From the NCBI GenBank assembly GCA_030627405.1, contig DAOUSD010000046.1, positions 1-8,906 on the forward strand: a DNA stretch of 8,906 nt. Reading direction: 5' to 3'. The notes beneath the pieces were generated by a model that saw only the letters and a program-made list of their open reading frames with translations, had not been told where the DNA came from and did not search any database. Below, piece after piece: positions 1 through 6,216 of this stretch. Both the position numbers and the translations under genes were made by a program. The first letter of the stretch is position 1. Each line of letters begins with the position of its first letter. The stretch comes from Deltaproteobacteria bacterium. GTDB lineage: Bacteria; Desulfobacterota; Desulfobacteria; Desulfobacterales; ETH-SRB1.

Positions 1-1
1 G

Positions 2-1882
2 CTTACAAGGACAGCGGATTCGAGAATATTTCAAAAGCTTTCCGTACCGGATATAGTGGAAAAGATATTTACCGAAAAAGAGTTTTTAGATTACAAGCTC
101 CTTCTTAATGACAGCTACGATAAAAGAGACTACTGCGTGCAGTACAGGGAAACTGATTTTAACTTTATCTCCAGGCTTCTGGAAGAAGAGGGGATATGTT
201 ATTTCTTTGAACACGAAGAAAAAAAGCATACGCTGATTCTGGCTGATGCCTCTGATAAGTTCAAGCCCTGTCCGAAACAGGAATCTGCACGGTATCAGAT
301 CAGCGCCGGCGGCTGGCTGGAAGAGGACGTGATAACTATCCTGGATAAAATGCAGGAGATCAGACCTGCCAAATATACTATTAATGATTTTAATTTTGAG
401 ATACCAGGCACTGACTTGAAGGTGGATGTTTCCACTAAACAAATGTTGGGTCCTGGAGAACGCGAGATATACGATTATCCAGGTCTTTACACAAAAAAAG
501 CACAAGGAGAGCGTTTAACTACAATACGCATGGAGGAAGAAGAAACAAAGATCACGACCATAACCGGTTCAAGTGATTGCAGGGCATTTACAAGCGGATA
601 CAGGTTTACTCTTTCGGATTATTATCGGGAAGATATGGATAACAAAGATTATGTATTAACCCATATCGAACATGAAGTGCGCGAGATTTCGGATTATTAC
701 GGGGCTTCTATAGAGAGCATGGGGTCGGAATCTCCTTATATCAATCGTGTTAAATGCATTCCATTTGATGTTCCATATCGCCCCTCGCGTGATACCGCAA
801 AACCTGTAGTGCGAGGCACCCAGACGGCTATTGTGGTAGGACCGGCCGGGGAAGAGATCTATCCCGACGAGCATGGCCGGGTCAAGGTGCAGTTCCATTG
901 GGACAGAGAGGGAACAAATGATGAAAACAGCTCCTGCTGGATACGTGTCAGCCAGGTATGGGCAGGAGCAGGATGGGGGGCCATGCACATACCCCGTATC
1001 GGTCAGGAAGTGATTGTAGATTTTCTTGAAGGCGATCCTGACAGGCCGATTATCACAGGTCGTGTTTACCACGGCACCAACACGCCGCCCTATTCCCTTC
1101 CCGATGAAAAAACAAAAAGCACTATAAAATCGGATTCTTCCCTTGGCGGTGGGGGGTCGAATGAGATCAGGTTTGAGGATAAAAAAGGAGAAGAAGAGGT
1201 ATTTTTGCATGGTCAGAAGGATTGGACTATTGCTATTGAGAATGATAAGAATCAGACTGTAGGGCATGATGAGACTATTTCGGTGGCCAACAACCGCACC
1301 AAGGATGTGGGGGTAGATCAAAGCGAGACGATTGGAGCCAATAAGACCATCAAAGTGGGCGCAAATCACACAGAATCTATTGGGGCAAACATGAGCCTCA
1401 AAGTTGGGAGCAATAAGACCGAAACGGTTACAATTAATACCGCAGAAACTATAGGCGTAGCAAAGGAGCTGACCATTGGCGGTCTTTATCAGATCACTGT
1501 GGGCGCAGCAATGAATGAAACAGTCGGAGCGGCCAAGGCTGAAGAGATCGGGGCAGCAAAAATAGTCGCCGTTGGGGCCAACAGCAGTGAAAAAATTGGA
1601 AAGAATAAATCCCTTGATGCCGGCGGAAATATTTCAGAAAGTGCCGGAAAAGATGTCAGCATTAAATCCGGCAAAAAGATGTCATTAAGTGCAGGAGATG
1701 ACTTTGCTGTTTCAGGGGAAAAGAAGGGGTCTATTGATATCAAGGATGAACTTGTTATAAAGTGCGGTAAGGCTACAATAACCTTGAAAAAGAATGGTGA
1801 TATCAGTATCAATGGCAAGAAAATTCAGGTTGATGGGTCAGGTGACGTTGTGATAAAGGGTAAGAAGATCTTGCAAAACTGA
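2..1882 (+). CDS. vgrG: Type VI secretion spike protein VgrG (TssI), 5' end outside the window
   Basis: VgrG forms the trimeric spike at the tip of the T6SS tail tube. The frame is open from nt 2 and encodes typical VgrG sequence before the first possible start (GTG at 56), for example DSRIFQKLSVPDIVEKIF, so 56 is not the real start and the gene begins upstream. Numbering from the GTG at 56: the gp27-like part carries the family signature ending in YRETDFNFISRLLEEEGICY (about 30-49). The gp5-like OB-fold spans about 255-345 (HGRVKVQFHWDREG, WAGAGWGAMHIPRIGQEV, GDPDRPIITGRVYH). A needle of roughly eight-residue repeats with IGAN/VGAN turns covers about 400-550. The C-terminus (about 558-608) is a final strand module (KCGKATITLKKNGDISI). 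There is no added effector domain, so cargo is probably carried by the PAAR-like protein encoded at 6217. The family call is very secure. Confidence 0.97.
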   Translation, partial: LTRTADSRIFQKLSVPDIVEKIFTEKEFLDYKLLLNDSYDKRDYCVQYRETDFNFISRLLEEEGICYFFEHEEKKHTLILADASDKFKPCPKQESARYQISAGGWLEEDVITILDKMQEIRPAKYTINDFNFEIPGTDLKVDVSTKQMLGPGEREIYDYPGLYTKKAQGERLTTIRMEEEETKITTITGSSDCRAFTSGYRFTLSDYYREDMDNKDYVLTHIEHEVREISDYYGASIESMGSESPYINRVKCIPFDVPYRPSRDTAKPVVRGTQTAIVVGPAGEEIYPDEHGRVKVQFHWDREGTNDENSSCWIRVSQVWAGAGWGAMHIPRIGQEVIVDFLEGDPDRPIITGRVYHGTNTPPYSLPDEKTKSTIKSDSSLGGGGSNEIRFEDKKGEEEVFLHGQKDWTIAIENDKNQTVGHDETISVANNRTKDVGVDQSETIGANKTIKVGANHTESIGANMSLKVGSNKTETVTINTAETIGVAKELTIGGLYQITVGAAMNETVGAAKAEEIGAAKIVAVGANSSEKIGKNKSLDAGGNISESAGKDVSIKSGKKMSLSAGDDFAVSGEKKGSIDIKDELVIKCGKATITLKKNGDISINGKKIQVDGSGDVVIKGKKILQN

Positions 1883-1883
1883 T

Positions 1884-2390
1884 ATGAAAACGTATCTATC
1901 TGAAAATAAGCGGGTAGCGGAAACCTTGGAACATATTGAAGGTGTTCGGGTGGGGAAAATTATAACTGTTGATGAGAGTGGGCAGGCTTTTGTCGACTTT
2001 CCCGGCAACACGCAAGGGCCTGTCTCGGCACGATTTACCAACTCAATCAAGCCTGGAATGTTGCAAAAAACAGTTTCAGCGGATCGAGATGTGTTGCTTG
2101 TTTTTGAAAACAATGATCCCGGGTTGCCTATTATTATTGACACTCTATATTCTCTGGTTGATGAAATCACAGAATCCTCAACTATCGCTTTGGAAACAGA
2201 AAAACCCAAGGATGTCCTGATAGACGGCAAGCGGGTGATTTTTGATGCCAGAGAAGAAATCGTCCTGCGTTGTGGGAAAGCGAGTATTACGCTTACAAAA
2301 GCGGGCAAAATCTTGATCAGGGGAGCTTATCTTTTGAACCGGTCATCAGGTGTGAACAGAATCAAGGGCGGGTCGGTTCAGATTAATTAG
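1884..2390 (+). CDS. DUF6484-type VgrG-associated protein
   Basis: A 168-residue protein of unknown function that begins one nucleotide after the vgrG stop, so it is almost certainly co-translated with vgrG. Residues about 17-75 form a small beta-rich domain (VRVGKIITVDESGQAFVDFP, then DVLLVFENNDPGLPIIIDTL), matching what I recall as DUF6484, a domain typically found beside VgrG and DUF2169 genes. The C-terminal third (about 112-168) begins IDGKRVIFDAREEIVLRCGK and continues ASITLTKAGKILIRG. It closely parallels the end of the upstream VgrG (DELVIKCGKATITLKKNGDI). The last residues, NRIKGGSVQIN, resemble the terminus of many spike-associated proteins. It may associate with or cap the spike, but this is inference. 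No signal peptide or membrane segment is visible. Family name moderately sure, role uncertain. Confidence 0.85.
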   Translation: MKTYLSENKRVAETLEHIEGVRVGKIITVDESGQAFVDFPGNTQGPVSARFTNSIKPGMLQKTVSADRDVLLVFENNDPGLPIIIDTLYSLVDEITESSTIALETEKPKDVLIDGKRVIFDAREEIVLRCGKASITLTKAGKILIRGAYLLNRSSGVNRIKGGSVQIN

Positions 2391-2413
2391 TTGATAATAA
2401 GGAAAACAGAACA

Positions 2414-2716
2414 ATGGAGGAATTCCTGGCATCAGGCAATGTACTTACGTTGAAAGAACTATCACTATACTTGAGGCTTCCGGAAGAAAAAATCGAGAAG
2501 GAAGTAGTTCAAGGTAGAATTCCAGGTCGGAGGATTGAAAATGACTGGCGTTTCTTAAAAAGAGCAATAGATGATTGGTTACGCAGTCATGATAGCCGGA
2601 CAATATTGCTTCATCAGTCTGGTGCGCTATCTGACGACGATACTTTAGAAGAGCTTCGTTCCAATATTTATCTTGATCGCGGGCGAGCGGAATTCGAGCA
2701 GGAAAAAACTGCCTGA
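2414..2716 (+). CDS. HTH (excisionase/MerR-like) antitoxin of a PIN-toxin pair
   Basis: A 100-residue protein with an N-terminal winged helix-turn-helix of the excisionase type at about 11-57 (LTLKELSLYLRLPEEKIEKE, then the wing GRIPGRRIENDWRFLKRAID). Its acidic, helical tail (about 70-100) is the kind of segment that wraps a partner toxin. The stop codon overlaps the start of the PIN gene by one base (TGATG at 2714-2718), the usual arrangement for a translationally coupled toxin-antitoxin operon. An AAGGA-like ribosome site lies about 10 nt before the ATG. The gene starts 23 nt after the DUF6484 gene, so read-through from vgrG is possible. By analogy it neutralises the PIN ribonuclease and represses its own promoter. 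It is not a classical AbrB- or RHH-type VapB. Confidence 0.85.
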   Translation: MEEFLASGNVLTLKELSLYLRLPEEKIEKEVVQGRIPGRRIENDWRFLKRAIDDWLRSHDSRTILLHQSGALSDDDTLEELRSNIYLDRGRAEFEQEKTA

Positions 2717-3135
2717 TGTATATCCTTGACACCGATACTATTACTCATTTACATGCAGGACATCCAAAGGTTGTCAAACGTCTTCAAAAACTTGACGATC
2801 CTGACGTTGGAATTACTATCATTACCAAGATTGAATTGTTACGCGGACGCTTTGATTTTCTACTAAAAGCTGCAAATGGCAGAGAACTGAATAGAGCCCA
2901 GCGCTTACTTGACAGGACGGAAGAGCTTTTATCCCAACTTCTTGTGCTTCCGACTGATGAAAAATCTGCTATTCAATTTGAAACCTTACTAGGGGAAAAG
3001 AAATTGCGCAAGATCGGCCGTGCGGACATATTGATTGCGAGTATAGTGCTTGCACATCATGCAACACTTGTAACTCGTAACGTGCGCCACTTCAACAAAA
3101 TACATCGCTTAATCGTTACAAACTGGGTGGACTGA
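2716..3135 (+). CDS. vapC: PIN-domain ribonuclease toxin (VapC-like)
   Basis: A 139-residue single-domain PIN protein, the normal length for VapC toxins, which cut RNA (often tRNA) using Mg2+ bound by a cluster of acidic residues. The motifs are all present: MYILDTDTI at the N-terminus (D5, D7), the second acidic residue in TKIELLRG (E40), the third in KIGRADILIAS (D104), and the fourth position in VTRNVRHFNKI (N122). The active site therefore looks intact. The start overlaps the stop of the HTH antitoxin gene. The pair sits between the spike genes and the cargo genes of the T6SS cluster and has no obvious link to secretion. No signal peptide is present, so it acts in the cytoplasm. Confidence 0.93.
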   Translation: MYILDTDTITHLHAGHPKVVKRLQKLDDPDVGITIITKIELLRGRFDFLLKAANGRELNRAQRLLDRTEELLSQLLVLPTDEKSAIQFETLLGEKKLRKIGRADILIASIVLAHHATLVTRNVRHFNKIHRLIVTNWVD

Positions 3136-3198
3136 ATATATTTTGAACGGTAGCGAAAGTTCTGATAAAATAAACAAGCCTAAAATAACAACAATAGC

Positions 3199-3206
3199 AT
3201 AATATT
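3199..3206. repeat. 8-bp target-site duplication, left copy
   Basis: ATAATATT lies directly outside the left inverted repeat and is repeated exactly outside the right one (3381-3388). This is the footprint of a transposition event. Confidence 0.8.
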
Positions 3207-3380
3207 GGCATCCTTCATAACACCCAAAAAGTAGTTTACACTTTTCGGATTTTTGCAAAAAAAGCCTAATTTTTTCATGACATGTAGAATGCCTGAAAAT
3301 AAGGTGTCGCAGAGGGCTCAGAAAAATTATTGAGAGTTTGCTTTTTTCCGAAAAGTGTAAACTACAAAATGAAGGATGCC
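3207..3380. mobile_element. MITE-like non-autonomous element, 174 bp
   Basis: The element has two-part terminal inverted repeats. The outer part is GGCATCCTTCAT (3207-3218), mirrored exactly by ATGAAGGATGCC (3369-3380). The inner part is GTAGTTTACACTTTTCGG (3231-3248), mirrored exactly by CCGAAAAGTGTAAACTAC (3348-3365). The spacer between the two parts is 12 nt on the left but 3 nt on the right. Perfect 8-bp direct repeats flank the element. The interior (3249-3347) has no ORF of note and contains further short complementary tracts (AATTTTTTC near 3268 against GAAAAATT near 3321), so the whole unit can fold on itself. No transposase is present, so mobilisation in trans by a related insertion sequence is assumed. 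I cannot assign an IS family by eye. Confidence 0.8.
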
Positions 3381-3388
3381 ATAATATT
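3381..3388. repeat. 8-bp target-site duplication, right copy
   Basis: Exact copy of the ATAATATT at 3199-3206. It ends one base before the hicB start codon at 3390. Confidence 0.8.
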
Positions 3389-3389
3389 T

Positions 3390-3599
3390 ATGAAATTCTT
3401 TACAGCAGTTATAGAAAAGTGCCGTGATACCGGGCTATATGTTGGTTATGTTCCAGGCTTGTCAGGAGCTCACTCACAAGGTAAAAGTCTCGATGAACTA
3501 AATGATAATCTTAAAGAAGTAATAGAGATGCTTCTTGAAGAGGGCGAGCCCAAATTTGAGACTCAGTTTGTAGGCACACAAAATGTTATGGTCATGTAA
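3390..3599 (+). CDS. hicB: HicB-family antitoxin
   Basis: A 69-residue protein of the small HicB/UPF0150 type, a partial RNase-H-like fold that neutralises the HicA mRNA interferase. It begins MKFFTAVIEKCRDTGLYVGY, continues VPGLSGAHSQGKSLDELNDN, and ends in the LKEVIEMLLEEGEP helix, the standard order for the family. The ATG at 3390 is chosen because family members start right at this strand. A longer in-frame reading from TTG 3330 would run through the end of the inserted MITE and add 20 unrelated residues. Only one base separates the start codon from the target-site duplication, so the native upstream region has been displaced. The downstream toxin gene is frameshifted, so this may be an orphan antitoxin. 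Confidence 0.9.
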   Translation: MKFFTAVIEKCRDTGLYVGYVPGLSGAHSQGKSLDELNDNLKEVIEMLLEEGEPKFETQFVGTQNVMVM

Positions 3600-3601
3600 C
3601 T

Positions 3602-3822
3602 ATGGGAATTATTTCTGCTCTTAAGCCCTATGAGAAGTCGTCATAATTTTGGAGCGGTTAAATTTTACACTGGTACGTCAACGAGGTTCACACAAACAGT
3701 ACCGTCATCTGGATAGCAGGGGAACAACAGTTCCATTTCATCAAGGGAGAGACATTTCGCCGATTCTGTTACGCAGAATTGCCAGAGACATTAATATGAC
3801 AGTTCAGGAATTCATAAAATAG
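3602..3822 (+). pseudogene. hicA: Frameshifted HicA-family mRNA interferase toxin
   Basis: HicA is a small dsRBD-fold ribonuclease that needs a conserved His. Here the N-terminus reads MGIISALKPYE from ATG 3602 and hits a stop at 3644. The rest is intact in another frame from 3637: VVIILERLNFTLVRQRGSHK, then QYRHLDSRGTTVPFHQGRDI, SPILLRRIARDINMTVQEFI, K and a TAG stop at 3820-3822. The RQRGSH signature with the catalytic His is present. Removing the second GA of GAGA (3632-3635) restores one continuous reading frame of about 73 codons in which LKPYEVVIILERLNF aligns with the usual HicA N-terminus. The change is therefore equivalent to a 2-nt insertion, or less likely a 1-nt loss. It starts 2 nt after the hicB stop, as in an antitoxin-first hicBA operon. 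A sequencing error cannot be excluded. Confidence 0.88.
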
Positions 3823-3880
3823 TAGTTTGAACGTCTCTAACTTGTGGTAATTATAGAAATTATTGCTATTAACCCCTTGT

Positions 3881-3909
3881 TTGACGTAAATCGGATCAGG
3901 CGGGTCAAT
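3881..3909 (+). promoter_or_regulatory. Possible weak promoter before the DUF2169 gene
   Basis: TTGACG (3881-3886) resembles a -35 box. The hexamer 17 nt further on (GTCAAT, 3904-3909) is a poor -10. The DUF2169 gene follows a toxin-antitoxin island rather than vgrG directly and would need its own promoter or read-through. This is a consensus match only. Confidence 0.2.
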
Positions 3910-3931
3910 ACAGATCAATTGAGTTCAACCT

Positions 3932-4939
3932 ATGCAAATCAGCAAAAATACCACTTCTATGGAAGCAGGAATTTCTGTTGCAGTGGATAAAAAAGGCCGT
4001 GATTTATGTGTCGTTGTGATCAAGGGAACGTTTGCAATCGGCAACAACGGCAAAACATCTCTTGCTGAAAAGCAGGAGCCCATGGTTTATGCTGATGTTC
4101 ACTATGGCGAGCCTGACAAAACCAGTATAAAATACGAATGTGATTTTGCGCCTTTTAAGCCCCGGGCAGATATTATTGTCAATGGTCAAGCCGTGTCGCC
4201 AACCGGAAAACCTGTCGACAAGGTAACTGTCGTGCTTGAGGTCGGTTCACTCAGGAAACATATTAATATTATTGGAGATCGCCATTGGGAGCGGGGGATA
4301 CTTGGGATGCGTCCGTCTGCCCCCACTCCTTTTGTAAAGATGCCTTTGGTGTTTGAGCGTGCTTTTGGCGGATCGGATCATTCTCATCCCAAGCAAAAAC
4401 ATCAGGGAACAGAGTTGCGCAATCCTGTTGGAGTTGGATTTCACAAAAATTCTAATTCCGGAACAATTAAAAATACACGATTGCCAAACTTGGAACATCC
4501 AAGACACCCCATTCGCAAATGGTCAAACACCCCGCCTCCTGTTGGTTTTGGAATTCTGGGGCGTAACTGGCATCCCCGCATCAAGTTTGCGGGCACATAT
4601 AATGAAGAATGGCTGAATAACCGCTTTCCGTTCCTGCCCGAAGATTTTGATGAGCAATACTTTCTTTCCGCTTCAGTTGATCAGCAAATTCCTTATTTAA
4701 GGGGTGGGGAATTCATTCGGTGCACAAATATGACAGATGACAGAACTCTTGCGTTTACCTTGCCGGAAGTGCGGATTCCGATTGTTTATCGGTTTCGTGA
4801 TCGGCAAGTAAATGAGCAGCCGAACCTGGATACCCTGATCGTCGAACCAGATGAGCGGCGGTTTCTACTTGTCTGGCGAGTGAATGTCCCTGTTGGCAGA
4901 AAACTGGCTGCTCTTCGTGAGGTGTTGGTTGGATCATAA
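3932..4939 (+). CDS. DUF2169 protein, T6SS effector-loading accessory factor
   Basis: A 335-residue soluble protein, full length for DUF2169. Diagnostic stretches are VVVIKGTFAIG (about 27-37), the core beginning KYECDFAPFKPRADIIVNGQ (about 67-86), GDRHWERG (115-122), PFVKMPLVFERAFGG (133-147), RNPVGVGF (163-170) and the FGILGRNWHPR region (206-216). DUF2169 proteins are encoded beside vgrG and PAAR-type effectors, and one, TecT of Pseudomonas aeruginosa, is a reported co-chaperone needed to deliver a T6SS effector. Here it precedes the KS-like and PAAR-like genes, so the natural inference is that it helps mount the DUF4150 protein (6217-7029) on VgrG. No strong ribosome site is visible before the ATG. 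In similar loci it sits close to vgrG, whereas here about 1.5 kb of toxin-antitoxin genes intervene. Confidence 0.92.
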   Translation: MQISKNTTSMEAGISVAVDKKGRDLCVVVIKGTFAIGNNGKTSLAEKQEPMVYADVHYGEPDKTSIKYECDFAPFKPRADIIVNGQAVSPTGKPVDKVTVVLEVGSLRKHINIIGDRHWERGILGMRPSAPTPFVKMPLVFERAFGGSDHSHPKQKHQGTELRNPVGVGFHKNSNSGTIKNTRLPNLEHPRHPIRKWSNTPPPVGFGILGRNWHPRIKFAGTYNEEWLNNRFPFLPEDFDEQYFLSASVDQQIPYLRGGEFIRCTNMTDDRTLAFTLPEVRIPIVYRFRDRQVNEQPNLDTLIVEPDERRFLLVWRVNVPVGRKLAALREVLVGS

Positions 4940-4953
4940 TCTGTTGCCGGGTT

Positions 4954-5080
4954 GGGCTACCAACCTAAGGCGGGACATACTGTAAATTCAATCAGTTAGC
5001 AACACCTTATCTTTTGCTTGATTGTGGGATTTCCATAAAGCAAAAATGGCCGAAAGTGTCCCGCTTTACATTGGTAGCCC
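4954..5080. repeat. Imperfect inverted-repeat element, about 127 bp (possible decayed MITE)
   Basis: The left arm 4954-4977 (starting GGGCTACCAA, ending GCGGGACA) and right arm 5057-5080 (starting TGTCCCGC, ending TTGGTAGCCC) are complementary at 21 of 24 positions. A second, nested pair, TTTTGCTT (5012-5019) and AAGCAAAA (5038-5045), lies inside. GGGTTG occurs at 4949-4954 and again at 5082-5087 but overlaps the arms, so a clean target-site duplication cannot be claimed. The right end reads outward as CAGGGCTACC, which would suit an IS-type terminus, while the left end lacks the CA. The 79-nt spacer is too long for an ordinary intrinsic terminator. It fills most of the gap between the DUF2169 and KS-like genes. 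Confidence 0.6.
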
Positions 5081-5144
5081 TGGGTTGATTACTTGAAAAA
5101 TGGTAAAATATGCGGAAAAGACTGCTTAAATGTAGAGAAAGTAT

Positions 5145-6173
5145 ATGTATATAACTGCTACGGGAATGGTATGTTCGGTGGGACTTAATGCAGCGGCAGC
5201 GTGCGCTGCAATGCGAGCCGGGATCGCAAACTTTGCTGAACTGCCTTATCATGATAACCAGGGAGAGCCGATTATTGGCGCAATGGTGCCTGGTTTGACA
5301 AGAACGTTCAAGCGTGAAGAACATTTGATCGAAATGCTTGCAATGGCTCTTGTTGATTGTTTACAAAACAAAACTCTTGAGCCTTCTTCGAATATTCCGC
5401 TGTTTGTGAGTTTGGCTGAACCTGAGAGACCGGGTGGTTGCGCCGTACTTGCTGATTCTATCATTGGACGCTTACAAAACAAATTTAATATAAATTTTCA
5501 CCCGGATCTGTCGCAAACAATTCAAAAAGGGCATACAGGCGGTTTTGATGCCCTGCGGACAGCTCGCAAGTTATTGCAGGATACCCGTATTCCAGCCTGT
5601 CTGATATGCGGAGTTGATTCGTATATAAACGCCAGTTCCATGTTATGGCTGGACCAGCATTGGCGTCTGAAGACAGACGAGAATTCTGACGGCGTAATTC
5701 CGGGCGAAGCTGCTGCCGCAGTTCTGCTTCAGCGCCAGGCGGAGCCGGACTCAAAAATTGGCGTCAGGATAACCGGGCTTGGCTTTGGATATGAGAAGGC
5801 CAACGTACTGTCGGAAGAGCCCTTGTTGGGTTTAGGATTGACAGACGCGGCGCGCTCCGCTCTTGCCGAGGCCGGAATTAAGATGCATGAAATTGACTTT
5901 CGTATTTCTGATGTGACTGGCGAGAGTTACGGTTTCAAGGAACAGGCGCTAGTGCTTAGCAGACTGATGCGAGCCCGCCGGGATGAACTTCCCATATGGC
6001 AGTGCGCAGAAGCCATTGGCGATTGCGGGGCTGCAGCCGGTGTCTGTCAGATTGTAATCGCTCGTGAGTCTTTTATCAAAGGGTATGCTCCGGGTGACCA
6101 CGCCGCGTGTTTCACCAGCGCGGTTCTGGGGAACAGGGCGGTCGTATTGCTTCGGCGGAAAGGATCTAGGTGA
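5145..6173 (+). CDS. Beta-ketoacyl-synthase-fold protein with degenerate active site, T6SS-associated
   Basis: A 342-residue thiolase-fold protein, shorter than a typical KAS II-type enzyme (about 410). The start MYITATGMVCSVG fits the N-terminal strand of the fold. DALRTARKLL (135-144), CGVDSYINA (155-163) and the GVIPGEAAAAVLL region (183-195) match conserved KS structural segments. By eye, the nucleophile region (normally AC(A/S)TG) is KGHTGG, putting G129 in place of Cys. The first catalytic His motif (EAHGTGT) is DVTGESY, with T258. The second (K...GHxxxAAG) is AEAIGDCGAAAG, with D293. All three catalytic positions therefore appear lost, so condensing activity is unlikely. Its place between DUF2169 and the PAAR-like cargo suggests a scaffold, chaperone or adaptor role, which is inference. 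It starts about 64 nt after the inverted-repeat element. Confidence 0.85.
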   Translation: MYITATGMVCSVGLNAAAACAAMRAGIANFAELPYHDNQGEPIIGAMVPGLTRTFKREEHLIEMLAMALVDCLQNKTLEPSSNIPLFVSLAEPERPGGCAVLADSIIGRLQNKFNINFHPDLSQTIQKGHTGGFDALRTARKLLQDTRIPACLICGVDSYINASSMLWLDQHWRLKTDENSDGVIPGEAAAAVLLQRQAEPDSKIGVRITGLGFGYEKANVLSEEPLLGLGLTDAARSALAEAGIKMHEIDFRISDVTGESYGFKEQALVLSRLMRARRDELPIWQCAEAIGDCGAAAGVCQIVIARESFIKGYAPGDHAACFTSAVLGNRAVVLLRRKGSR

Positions 6174-6216
6174 CTGAGTGGTGCTGATTGCGCTGTAGTG
6201 ATCGAGGAGTTGGACA

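Noticed and set aside
56..58. GTG as the start of vgrG
   Set aside because: The frame is open to the window edge and the residues before it match VgrG, so the gene starts further upstream.
656..1369. Long open frame on the minus strand across vgrG (and similar ones at 6358-6837 and 6909-7499)
   Set aside because: Each lies antisense to a well-supported gene, and the translations show no domain-like pattern.
3330..3389. TTG start giving hicB 20 extra residues
   Set aside because: The extension is encoded by the end of the inserted MITE and its target duplication. HicB proteins begin at the MKFFTAVIEK strand.
4954..5080. Rho-independent terminator after the DUF2169 gene
   Set aside because: The two arms are 79 nt apart and no U-run follows the right arm.
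4952..5082. Assigning the inverted repeat to an ISAs1-like element
   Set aside because: Only the right end shows a CAGGG-type terminus. The left end and target duplication do not fit, and there is no transposase.
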